From positions 35,982,501-36,046,500 of the forward strand of contig CM076143.1 in NCBI GenBank assembly GCA_038025085.1: a stretch of 64,000 bases of DNA. Direction: 5' to 3'. Each line of letters opens with the position of its first letter. Positions within the stretch are counted from its first letter, which is position 1. A program made the translations under genes and the position numbers. Origin of the DNA: Tetragonia tetragonoides (taxonomy: Eukaryota; Streptophyta; Magnoliopsida; Caryophyllales; Aizoaceae). This document shows positions 11,485 to 21,127 of the stretch, in pieces. The notes under the pieces are model-generated. The model saw nothing but the letters and a program-made list of their open reading frames with translations, was not told where the DNA came from and did no database searches.

Positions 11485-13848
11485 TGAAAACTAAAGTACA
11501 TTTAACTTTGCTTCACCACTTCTTACACTCACAAGTACATCTATCATCAATCACAGCCTACAAATCCTATTCCTAGTGAACCAAGTGTGGCCATTGTAAG
11601 TTCAACTTTCCACTGCCAGGAAGAAAAGCAATTCAAACATGGTGTTCACAAGTCACAATTAATCATCATCCTAACAAAGGTACTTGATATAGAGTTTGCT
11701 CGCCTGAGAGTCGAGTTCACTATCAACCAAACCTTAAGTAAGAAACCCTATTTGTTCAAACTCAACAAAGTAAGAAGTACTCTCCACCACCACCACCACC
11801 ACCATGTTACTCTCAAGTCTTAACATGAATGGGTAGCAGTAGCACCACAACTGAAGAGTATACAACCAAGAAAATTTAAGTGCTTCCTGCCTCAATTGTT
11901 CAAGTTTTGGGCTTGACTGATAACTGCTAAGCAAGCGAGACCTTCCATTACAATGAATTAAGCCTTGAAATGCCACGAAGCTAATCCTATATATTACAAT
12001 CTCCGTAACTCAGTGAATAGACTAGGGGATCTCATTAAGAAGAAATAGACTGCGACTCAGCCTAGCTGCAAGGACACATTCCAGAAAATGTTTTACATTG
12101 GTTCATTCGTCACAAGAAAGATACCCAAGCACAAACAATATTCCAAGCACCATTTAATCTAAAGAACTGGACATGCAAACATCAAACTCCAGATGAACAC
12201 TGGACATGCAAACTTCAACTTCAGATGAATACTGGACATGCAAACTTCAAACTTCAGACGAACATTCAATTTAGAGGGGAATACAAGTCAAATTGAGATT
12301 AAATTGCAAGTAATACTACAAGATACCTAAAGCATTCCACAGTCAGAATATAGAATGGGAGGTCAATCTTGTAACTAAATAATTTGATGCACCACCTTGC
12401 AGCACTACAAAGACATTACACACCTTCACCAGTTTCAGAAGGGTTTATATGGCCATCATATACTCCTTAGCCTCAAGATGGTAATCTACAATAATTCAGG
12501 AGAACGCTAAATAGACAAGATGGTTCGGATACAACAATTAAACAATAAAAAGAAACACGTGCCAGATCCACTTCACTTCAATGCTGATTAAAAACATATA
12601 TTATACTAAAAATGGACTTAGTCAAATGAGCACTGAGATTCAGTCAAAAAAAATCTTCTAACTCCAATGTGAGAAATAGCTACGAACCTATGATACCTGA
12701 TCATTTATGCTCATGAACAAAAAAAAAAAAAGAAAAGAAAAGAAAAAACCTTAAGAAGCATTTGCAGTTCTATAGTCTAACAACCATCTAAGAGCTTCAT
12801 AATAATCCTAGAGTGCCTCAATCTTTGGTCAAAACTGAAAATCGATTCGTGAGCAATGTCATTATAATCCTCTCAATAGTGTCAACAAACTGAGCCCAGG
12901 TCACACACCATAATTTGATGTGTTGTCCAGCTCTGGCAGCCTAAGTGGTGAATCTAAGCAACATTGGATAACCAGCCATATTCAACTACCTTACATTACT
13001 TTAGTATGTAAGGTTGTCAATGACCTAATAGATACAGTCTTAATGCTCAAATTTTAGCTACATATCCGTTATGTGTGATTTTTTGACAATCAAAGCCTCC
13101 CCCCCCCCCCTCAAAACAAAACAATCATAGAAGGTGATATTCGACACTAACAAAAGAAAAGTACATGCTTTCCAACAGAAAGACTAATCACATTCAGATC
13201 ATGACAATTACTCTTTTTATTCAGAATCATGTGAATAAGCATACTAAAAACACCACAACCCCCCCCCCCCCACCTATCCCCCCAAACGTCCAAGACTTTT
13301 ACTATCGCCAATTCAGCACTCATCATTAGCCCACGAACAAGATTGCATTATAACTCTACAATTGAACACCATAAACACTAACATTTTACACCCATACATG
13401 AGAAGTCACACCTCAAAAACAATACTGCATAAACCCCAACATTCGCATACCCAATAACTCAAACCATCAAATTCAAATGTTACCACTAGAGCACATCATA
13501 CTTCCCACAAACAAACAACCAACTTTATGATAACCTTATTCAGCATTTACATCATCCAAGACAAACCCAGTCATAAAAATCAAAAGTAACCAACAGAACA
13601 CATCATCTATCCCAATATATAATAAACATAAGCTTCACTTGAATTAGATAACAACAAGGTTTTCCTGTACTTACATAATAACATAGGCATCAGTTAAGCT
13701 ATCACTGTGAGCGAATTAACAATCCTTCAACATATTACATCATTCATAACAACCTCCAATTCATATAACAGAGTGAAGGACACAAAATCAAATAACAAAC
13801 AAAAGGGTATCAACATAACATAAATGCAATACCCATACATTCTCCCAA
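11485..13848. other. Intergenic, downstream of the minus-strand gene at 13849
   Basis: No convincing coding exon. It contains C homopolymers near 13101-13110 and 13261-13271, an A-rich tract near 12720, a (CAC)n tract near 11790 and the 33-bp repeat at 12166-12264. The stretch just below 13849 would hold the 3' UTR of the membrane-protein gene. Confidence 0.6.
12166..12264 (+). repeat. Three imperfect tandem units of 32-33 bp
   Basis: The phrase ACTGGACATGCAAAC followed by TCAAACTTCAGATGAA recurs three times with starts near 12166, 12199 and 12231. Confidence 0.85.
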
Positions 13849-14529
13849 TTAAGCGGACTCCTTAACCGGAACTGCAGCCGGAACAGCTACAACAGCGGAA
13901 TCAGCAACCTTGGTGGCGGTAACAGGAGCGGCGGGGATGGTGACGTAACCCTTCTTCTTTGGGTTAAAGATATCATCATCATCGTCATTATCATCAGAAC
14001 TAAACCCATCCAAAGATCGATAACTCTCATTCCCATTACGATGGTTAAACAGTGACCATATCAGGTACATGGCACCAGCAGTGAGAGCCCCACAAGCAGC
14101 ACCAAATAGAAGAGAAGCAACAACGCTAAGAATATCCTTAGTACGATCCTTAAACGAGCTGAACCCTAATTCAGGAAATTGGGTCTGAATTTGGGGGTTG
14201 TTGTTATTCTGAAACCCTAACCCTAAATGTGGATGTTCAAATTGGAAGTTTGGGTTTCGGATGGCGTAATGAGGGCGGATACGGCGGTGAAGAGGGAGAA
14301 AGAATGGGTGGCGGAATTCGGGACGGAGATCGGTTGTTACGACGGCGATGACGTCAGGATGGTGACGGTGGTGGTGGAGATTAGGGTTTTGAGGGAGGAG
14401 ATCGAATGAGTAGGTAGAGACGATTAGGGTGTTGCATGGGTGGAATGGGTTGCCGGGTCTGGCGGAGATGGTGGAGAGGAGAGAGAATATTGGGAGGAGG
14501 ATTAGGAGGAAAGAGAATCGGAGCGCCAT
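13849..14529 (-). CDS. Uncharacterised plant secretory/membrane protein, 226 aa
   Basis: A single-exon frame with a true ATG at 14529-14527. Residues 1-23 are a classical signal peptide (MALRFSFLLILLPIFSLLST then a likely cut near ISA/RPG). A His/Pro-rich, probably lumenal or extracellular part with one Cys follows. Residues about 134-159 form a strong membrane helix (SVVASLLFGAACGALTAGAM), then come a basic turn, an acidic cluster (SSDDNDDDDD, about 178-186), KKKGYVTIP and an Ala/Val/Pro-rich tail. The topology is that of a type I single-pass protein. From memory it resembles a small plant-specific family of unknown function, but I cannot name it. Long open frame, good start and domain logic support a working host gene. 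The upstream DNA (14530-14776) is short because a MULE begins at 14777. Confidence 0.8.
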   Translation of the reverse strand: MALRFSFLLILLPIFSLLSTISARPGNPFHPCNTLIVSTYSFDLLPQNPNLHHHRHHPDVIAVVTTDLRPEFRHPFFLPLHRRIRPHYAIRNPNFQFEHPHLGLGFQNNNNPQIQTQFPELGFSSFKDRTKDILSVVASLLFGAACGALTAGAMYLIWSLFNHRNGNESYRSLDGFSSDDNDDDDDIFNPKKKGYVTIPAAPVTATKVADSAVVAVPAAVPVKESA

Positions 14530-14776
14530 TGGAGAGAGAGGAGAGAGAATTTGTGTTGACTGGAAAAATGACAGGAAGGAGAGAGAGGGAGGTAGAGATC
14601 TTTTTGATTAGATTCGATATAGGAGACCGAGATATCAGTACTACGCGTTTTGGAAGACTCTTTTTCTTGTTTGGGTGTACGTGTCGCTATGTGGGTGGTT
14701 TACGTGGTTTGTCCAATCAATTTTTTTCTCTTAGCCAAGTGAATTGAAAAAATAAACTTTGTTGAGGATTTTTTTT

Positions 14777-14840
14777 GGGTGTTACTATTTACCGTCCCTA
14801 AATTACTACCTACCGCCCCTTTAAATTCCAATTTTGCCCT
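14777..14840 (+). repeat. MULE left terminal inverted repeat
   Basis: It begins GGGTGTTACTATTTACCG and runs through TTACTACCTACCGCCCCT to TTTTGCCCT at 14840. It matches the reverse complement of 21052-21114 nearly base for base from about position 15 onward. Confidence 0.9.
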
Positions 14841-14979
14841 TTTTTAAATTTTCACTCATCCTCTCCCTCTCTAACTCTCACACCAATTCTCCCTCTCTAA
14901 CTCTCACACCAATTCTCCCTCTCTACCACCCACTCTCATACCCAACCTTCATCAACATCCACTCAAGCAACAGTCGCGG

Positions 14980-17900
14980 ATGTCTGCCGGCGACCAGGAA
15001 GTGCCGTCGACGGTGGCGGAGGTAAATTTTTTTTTTGCGCATATTTTTGCACGGGCGTCTGAAATTTACGACCGGTCCATGGTCCAGGCGTCTGAAATTT
15101 CCGCCTAGACCATGGACAGGCCGTAAATTACGGACGCCTGTACCATGGTTTAGTCGTAAATCTCGGACGCCTAAACCATGGTTCAGGCATTTGAGATTTA
15201 CGCCTGAACCATGGGACAGGCGTCCAAGATTTCCGTTTCTTCCATGGTCCAAACGTAAATTTCAGACGCCTGTCCCTTGGTTCACTCGGTTTTGATAGAC
15301 GTTTGAATTTAAGATTAAGCTAACATTGTTTTCGTTGTTTTCGTTAGGTTCCTTTGGAGCGGTTCGGTGGTGATGGTGTTGATTACAGTACGCATTTCGT
15401 CACTGATGAGTTATTTGATAGTGATACAGATGCAATTAATTGGGCAAAACAAATTGCCCTTACTATCGGGTTTGAGTTGATAATTTCGTCACACAAGAAG
15501 AATGGAAGCGTAAAATTGTTAAGATGCAATCGAGGTGAACGCTACAGAGGGGAATTAAGAGACTTAGATACTGCTGCTCGGAAGAATTCGAAAACAAAGG
15601 CTTGTAAATGTACGTTCCAGTTAAGAGCTCAGCAAGTGTATGGGTCCAGTAGTTGGATGATTGTCACATTGCCTGGGATTAGGGGTACGCACAACCATGA
15701 CTTTGCTGTGCTTCCTGAGGGATATCGTCAGATGAGTGATCTTAGTCCTGGGTCAAAGAAACTCGTTCGTGACATGACTTCAGCACAAACAAAGCCATGT
15801 GCTATCTTGGCGGCTATTAAGCAAAAATTTTCCGAGGACAATGCAACTAGACGGCATGTGTACAACCACAGAGATCGTATAAGGAAACTTGATTTTGAAG
15901 AGAGAGATGTCATTGGTCAGTTTCATCATTTAGCTGTGGAGAATAAGTACGTACATTGGACAAGAGCCGACCGAGCTACTAATGAGGTAACTCACGTGTT
16001 CATGGCACACCCTACATCAATTCAGTTACTTCGGTCTTTTCCTTGGTTGATTGGCTTAGATTCCACGTACAAAACAAACAAGTATAAGATGCCGTTTCTT
16101 GAGATAGTGGGGATGACTCCAAGCAATAAGAACTTCCTCATAGCTTATGCCATTATGAAGGATGAGACTGAGGCAAGCTATGCGTGGGTCTTAGATAAGT
16201 TGAGGATGCTTATTGGAAATGATGTACACCCAACAGCAATTTTGACCGATCGTGAGCTAGGGTTGATGACACCTATTAGAGAGATATTTCCCGAGAGTGC
16301 CCATTTGCTCTGTACATGGCACATTAACAAAGTCGTTGAAGACAAAGTGTACAGACTTTGTGGAAAAGATAAGCTTGTCGCGCAGAGGTTCAAGAACGGG
16401 AGGTGGAAATTTATCATGGAAGCTTCCACAGAAGCTGAGTACGATAGAGCAGTGCGTATGATGAAGGATAGTTGGAGGAATTACCCTCACGTGATATCCT
16501 ATGTAGAGGAGACCTGGCTGAGATACAAAGAGATGTTTGTGGCTGCGTGGACGAATAAGGTGCTACACCTTGGCAACACTACGACTTGCAGGGTGGAGAG
16601 TGCACATGCCGCGCTAAAACAGTGGTTGAACTCCTCAACTGGAGCTTTGGACAATGTTTGGAACAAGGTCAACAAGTCAATCGAGTCACAAATAACTGAG
16701 ATCAAGTACACACTTGAAGACTGCAGAAGACGAAGAAGTGTGATGTACTCGGGTTTCCCATTCAACTATCTGACCGGGTATGTTTCCCATTACTGCTTAG
16801 AAATATTATGGGCTGAGCTGAACAGGATGAGAGAATTGAGTCACCAAGTATTTGATCGTTGCGGTTGTGTATTGAGATCCACTCGTCAGATCCCGTGTGG
16901 GTGTAAGTTGAAAACGGCCACGGATATGGGCACGCCAATTAGCTTGAATAGTGTCCACAAATTTTGGCGAACACTCGTTATTAGTGATGCAGTGGAGATA
17001 GCTACGCTTGACATGACTGAGCATCCATCTGAGGACCATCGATACTTTCACTCTCTCGTCGACGAGGTTAACTCAAGCGACCCGGCAGTTGTGCGCAACA
17101 TATCTGTCCTTATGAATGAGCAGTTTCATCCTGAGGAAGCGAGTTACGTCGAGCCGGAAGCGAACACGACAGTCAGAGGTCGACCGAGAGGGAGTTCCTC
17201 TACCAGACGTGATCCTAGTTCATGGGAGTACTCCCAGAGGGGTCGTGGTCGCCCTAGGTCATCCAGTTCGAGCCGCGGGCGTGGTCGTAGCTCATCCTCA
17301 TCGAGTAACGTCGTGCGGAGTACTGGTATGAAAACCCATAATTTATTAACATGTACATAATGTTGTTAATTACTTTTTGATAAGTACTATTAATGACTTT
17401 CTATTATATTGTCTTGTAGCTGGACACGCAATAGATATCACTGAATTCTACCATGTTAACAAAATTTCGGGAATCATCATACCTTTCATTGAAGGATATC
17501 TCGATGTGCTTGGGGATGGTAATTGCGGTTTCCGTGTCATTGCGGACTACGTTTTCGGAGACCAAGAGCAATGGCGATTGACGAGAGTTTGCATTGCACA
17601 CGAACTCTTAGCTAACCGAGCATTGTACGAAAACATATACGTTGAAGGGGTCGACGCTGGTTACCGCTGTATTATGTGGGACGGAGGTGCGTGTAACGAT
17701 GATCACTAGATGATAGTAGTTGAGGATTTGTTCCCGATTGCCAACCTCTTCAATGCAGCGATTATGTTATTCGGATACGGCAGCGGAAGGGGGTTATATT
17801 CTTGTTACACAGTGCTACCGTTGCAAGCACCTTCGACTGCTACACGTCCAAGTAGGGAAATTGTCATAGCTCATTTAGGTGATTCGTACATGCATTATAT

Positions 17901-18042
17901 CCGTCTGAATTTAGCCTAAGATTTCCCTGTTCCTCCGATATGCGAAGCATGGTTTACTTCCCGTTCTGATAGTGTCGCTGGTTGGGAGCAAATGTATGTT
18001 AGGCGAAGAGCACATTGGGATCGTTTAGCGAGGTCGACGTAA
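14980..18042 (+). pseudogene. MULE transposase (FAR1 DNA-binding + MULE + SWIM-like) with C-terminal OTU protease
   Basis: Three exons fit: 14980-15021 (ATG, 14 codons, donor GAG/GTAAAT), 15348-17325 and 17420-18042. Both introns keep frame, and the second is 94 bp. The N-terminal part has a FAR1-type zinc region (CKCTFQ ... GTHNHDF). The MULE core has IGLDSTYKTN (Asp at 16059), LTDRELGLM (Asp at 16248), CTWHI and CRVESAHAALK (Glu at 16596), the DDE triad. A SWIM-like CGC...IPCGC follows, then an Arg/Ser/Gly tail. The OTU domain shows GDGNCGFR with the catalytic Cys near 17524 and a candidate His in MHYIRL near 17900. TAG at 17707-17709 replaces an expected Trp and TAA at 17917-17919 breaks the end, so full OTU activity is unlikely. 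The transposase part is intact. Role: cut-and-paste transposition; the OTU role is unknown. Confidence 0.86.
15063..15290. repeat. 33-bp palindromic array in transposase intron 1
   Basis: CCATGG occurs at 15077, 15110, 15143, 15176, 15209 and 15242, and CCTTGG at 15275: seven units with an exact 33-bp period. Each centre is flanked by complementary arms such as GCCTGTACCATGGT or CCTGAACCATGGGACAGG. Between them lies a second palindromic centre (AAATTT/AAATTA types). The array sits wholly inside intron 1 (15022-15347) and is open in several frames only because 33 is a multiple of 3. Confidence 0.92.
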
Positions 18043-18465
18043 TTGAATGTTTTGCGTGATTGTTATATTTTTCTACTTATATCATTGTCACATTTTTGTG
18101 TGATATTTATATTTTGCATGTTATATTTTTTCGTGATTATTGGAGGTAAATAAAACAACAAATTACAATAAAACAAAAAAGGTGAATAAGAAACAACAAA
18201 TTACAATAACAACAAATAAATAACAATAACAATGAAACTCTTATATAAATATATAACAAATTCATCTAGGGTCAATACATCATTTGGCAGCCCGCCAATC
18301 TCTCATATACTCGTCCATAACCGATCGAGGACCTTCCGCTTGCTCCGGAGGAAGCGAACTAATGACAGACTCATGTGCGACGGCTAGACGATTCACCAAC
18401 TGCAAAAAAGTAACAATGAGTGTGAGTTCAGAGATATGTAATACGTAAAAAAATATATATTTTAG
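18043..18465. other. Shared 3' intergenic region of the convergent MULE genes
   Basis: AT-rich DNA between the ends of the transposase-OTU gene and the PMD gene. It has A-rich runs with AATAAA-like words near 18150-18230 that could serve as poly(A) signals for either strand. No other feature seen. Confidence 0.6.
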
Positions 18466-20252
18466 TTAATCACTTACATAATCGTTGTTGGATCGTGGAG
18501 GAATCACAGAAACAGGTGCTGCATCGTCACGTATCAGCACAGGGTGGGAGTGACGGTAGTACCATGCGATGTAGTCATCCGTACATGCTGTGGGATCTGA
18601 CGTGGATGCCTGAAACCCATGGAGACCAAGAATGTAAAATCCCGGGAACATACGCCAGGCATCAGATGACATCCGTACGGGGTAGACAACCTTGTACGAA
18701 CGACTGCTCCATGACCTGATCGCTTTCTCTGGCCTAGTGATCGGGAAAGGGATACTCTGTACGTACCCGATTTGTCGTAAACAACGACCAGGCATGTACG
18801 GTTCGATAATATCCCGATACCGTAGCCACCCCATGAATACAGTCCTCACTACAGATACAGCCGGGTCAGAACCGTACGGCAGCCACACCACCTACGTAGA
18901 AATGTTGAAAGTTACGGTGAAGTAAAAAAAACATAGCAAACGACGAAATAAATCATGAACACCGATAACTAAATGACGTACCTCTGGCGCTCGCAGCTGA
19001 TCCAAGCGTCTACGTAATGAGTGCAGTCGAACCACGTCCTTGCCCTCAGCCTGGGCACTCCATACGGACGCACGGGGAGCCTCGTCGTCCCCGACAACCA
19101 TCCGCTCCCGATGAGGTCGGAAGCAGGGAAAGTACTCGTATATCCATGCCTTTTGAGGAGAGTTAGGCATCCGCAGATGCCCTGAGAATCCCCGCGACTA
19201 GCTATACCGAGCTGACGATATAGGAAGGCGAGGGCAGCAGATCCCCAAGAGAACTCACGCGCCGTTCCGACATCGTCCATCACCTCCATCACGCAGGAGG
19301 GTCTACTACGGTTACCACTCTTGTCGACAAACAAGGTGGATCCAATAAGTAACCACATCCAAGCTATCGACTGGTTGTCCTCCATTCGGTCACGGCAAAG
19401 GTCAAAAATCGACTCCGTGAGGACCCCACCGCCCTGCCAGTAGCTAAACATCAGTTCATCTCGGGTGACCCCGAGAACCTCTATGGCCATCGTCTGCAGC
19501 TGCCCATCCCGTCCCTCACTGGAAACGAGCTGTCCCTCTACAGGAATCCGAAGAATATGCCATACATCGTGCAACATGATCGTCATCTCTCCGAACGGCA
19601 TGTGGAACGAGTTCGTATCCGGCTGCCACCTTTCAACGAATGCAGATATCAGGGGGAAGTCAATATGTCTGAACATAATGTCTGTCAGGTGTGATAACCC
19701 AGTCCCCTCGATCTTGGCCCTCAGCTCGGCCGACATCTCCGCTCGCCACTGACTCAGCCGCTGACAGACACTGAATCGGTTCTGACACTTCAAGAGACCC
19801 CTCGTCTCTCCATTCCACATACGAGACGCTACGTGGCCCAGGAAGCTCGGTATGACGCTATCATCCACCGGCCCACCGGGCACAGGCCCTGTAACAAGCC
19901 ACGTAGTGTCGTCCTCCGCTCTAGATCGTTCGCTAGTACTGGACGACCCAGTACTAACAAACCTACCGCCTCTGCCCTTCACCACGCGCCAATCTGAGGA
20001 TGATTCGTCGCCAATCTGATCATCGTCCAAAAACTGATCCCCGGAGTAGAAATCGCTAGTTTCGTAATCGTGTTGCTCAGCAGTCATCTCCCTCATCCGA
20101 ACTGCCTCTCTCTGTCTCCGTACAGAGGCATCAATCCCGCGCGTCCTCGTGTGACGCGGTCTTGAACCAGCTAGTTCACTAAATAACCTCGACACCGATT
20201 TACCGGCTCCTCCCCTCTATCATTTCACATTTTTAATTAATTAAACAATAAT

Positions 20253-20293
20253 CAATAATAATAATAATAATATTATTATTAATAATAACAATA

Positions 20294-20334
<41 letters not shown>

Positions 20335-20386
20335 TAAATAATAATAATAATAATAATAACAATAAATAATAATAATAATAATAATA

Positions 20387-20428
<42 letters not shown>

Positions 20429-20430
20429 TA
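20253..20430. repeat. (TAA)n microsatellite
   Basis: An imperfect AAT/TAA trinucleotide array with occasional ACAAT interruptions, immediately followed by T20 at 20432-20451. Confidence 0.95.
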
Positions 20431-20451
20431 ATTTTTTTTTTTTTTTTTTTT

Positions 20452-20675
20452 GTCGGTCGTCTGCCGATCTCGACTCACCCTTGGGTGAGTCGTCTGCGAC
20501 CGGCGACTCACCCAAGGGTGAGTCGTCTGTCGATCTCGACTCCCCAAGGGTGAGTCGTCTGCTACAGGCGACTCACCCTTGGGCGAGTCGAGATCGACAG
20601 ACGACTCACCCTTGGGTGAGTCGCCGGTCGCAGACGACTCACCCAAGGGTGAGTCGAGATCGGCAGACGACCGAC
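20452..20675. repeat. 224-bp near-perfect palindrome made of six 33-bp palindromic units
   Basis: The left end GTCGGTCGTCTGCCGATC equals the reverse complement of the right end. The arms stay identical for about 90 bases, then differ by one missing G near 20543 and a few changes around the centre (about 20564). Inside are six copies of GACTCACCC(TT or AA)GGGTGAGTC, themselves palindromes, starting at 20472, 20505, 20538, 20570, 20603 and 20636 (33-bp spacing, one of 32). T20 on the left and an A run on the right (20678-20690) extend the pairing. As RNA or single-stranded DNA this forms a long hairpin. Confidence 0.95.
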
Positions 20676-20859
20676 ACAAAAAAAAAAAACAATCAACACA
20701 AATTCAATTCATGGTCATGGTCGCGATTCAATTCAAGGCAAAAAAAATTCAATTCGAGACAAAAAAAAATTTCGAAAAGTTACCCCCCCGCCGCGATGCT
20801 CATGGTCGCCGCCTCCCTCGCCGTCGAAGCCTCTGCCGCTGCCGCTAGCCCCTGACATT

Positions 20860-21050
20860 CCGTTGTGATGGTGGTGGTGGTGGTGGTGCCGTGAGTGGTG
20901 GTGGTTGCCGGTGTGATGGTGTGGTGGTGAGGATGAGTGAGAGTGAGTGAGGAAGAGAGGAAGGATGAGTGAGAGTGAGGAAGAGAGGAAGGATGAGTGA
21001 GAGTGAGGAAGAGAGGAAAGATGAGTGAGTGAGAGTGAGTGAGAGTGAGT
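20860..21050. repeat. GGT-rich and GAGAGTGAGTGAG repeats before the right TIR
   Basis: (GGT)n near 20869-20886 is followed by short tandem GAGTGAGAGTGAG-type units up to 21050. This would be the 5' UTR/promoter side of the PMD gene on the minus strand. The left end of the element has an analogous CTCTAACTCTCACACC duplication near 14870-14920. Confidence 0.8.
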
Positions 21051-21051
21051 G

Positions 21052-21114
21052 AGGGCAAAATTGGAATTTGTAGGGGCGGTAGGTAGTAATTTGGGGCGGT
21101 ATTTAGCAATTCAC
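21052..21114 (-). repeat. MULE right terminal inverted repeat
   Basis: Read on the minus strand it starts GTGAATTGCTAAATACCGCC and continues TTACTACCTACCGCCCCT to TTTTGCCCT, matching 14777-14840. Confidence 0.9.
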
Positions 21115-21127
21115 TTTTTTTTCCTAA

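Larger units (their letters stand above)
20217..20783 (-). other. PMD gene intron 1 holding (TAA)n and a long palindrome
   Basis: A 567-bp intron in the best model: donor GGG/GTAACT at 20783, acceptor GATAG/AGGGG ending at 20217. It contains the (TAA)n tract, a T20 run and the 224-bp palindrome. An alternative start at 20803 (another ATG in a different frame) would use a shifted acceptor two bases further on. Confidence 0.65.
18466..20858 (-). pseudogene. Plant mobile domain (PMD, aminotransferase-like) protein of the MULE
   Basis: The best model on the minus strand is exon 1 20858-20784 (ATG, 25 Gly-rich codons, donor GTAACT), exon 2 20216-18982 and exon 3 18891-18466. Both junctions are in phase 0, and the second intron is 90 bp (GTACGT...GTAG). 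The PMD signature is clear: FPLISAFVERWQPDTNSFHM, GEMTIMLHDVWHILRIPVEG, WGSAALAFLYRQLG, WIYEYFPCFRP, VWLPYG and EPYMPGRCLRQIGY. Near 19150 the run AAAAG carries one extra base: upstream reads GICGCLTLL, downstream AWIYEYFP lies in the next frame, so this copy is frameshifted. PMD proteins (MAIN/MAIL1 relatives) occur in plants both as host genes and inside MULE and gypsy elements. The role in the element is unknown. Confidence 0.85.
14777..21114. mobile_element. Two-gene Mutator-like element (MULE) with OTU and PMD modules
   Basis: A 6.34-kb element bounded by TIRs of about 64 bp. It holds a plus-strand gene for a FAR1/MULE transposase fused to an OTU-type cysteine protease domain, and a minus-strand plant mobile domain gene. 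The two genes converge, with 423 bp between their ends. Each has a small first exon near its TIR followed by an intron containing a 33-bp palindromic array. The flanks both show 8 T (14769-14776 and 21115-21122), compatible with a duplication in a T run but uninformative. Two nonsense codons in OTU and one frameshift in PMD indicate early decay. The TIR sequence type (ACCTACCGCCCC) is, from memory, common in plant MULEs. Confidence 0.88.

Noticed and set aside
11788..11811. (CAC)n giving a poly-His stretch
   Set aside because: Simple trinucleotide repeat in a short frame with no other support.
12166..12264. Possible relation to the MULE arrays through the 32-33-bp period
   Set aside because: Not palindromic, different sequence, only three units, and outside the MULE; the shared period is likely chance.
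14923..15295. Open frames on both strands over the 33-bp array, giving 11-residue peptide repeats
   Set aside because: 33 is a multiple of 3, so any stop-free unit gives long frames. The array lies between good splice sites, and in-frame reading from exon 1 meets a stop.
20233..20680. Frames encoding repeated DSPKGES-type peptides and Leu/Tyr/Ile runs
   Set aside because: Products of the palindromic 33-bp units and the (TAA)n tract inside a predicted intron.
14768..21123. Use of the T8 flanks as proof of the MULE target duplication
   Set aside because: Homopolymer flanks are uninformative; the element is defined by TIRs and genes instead.
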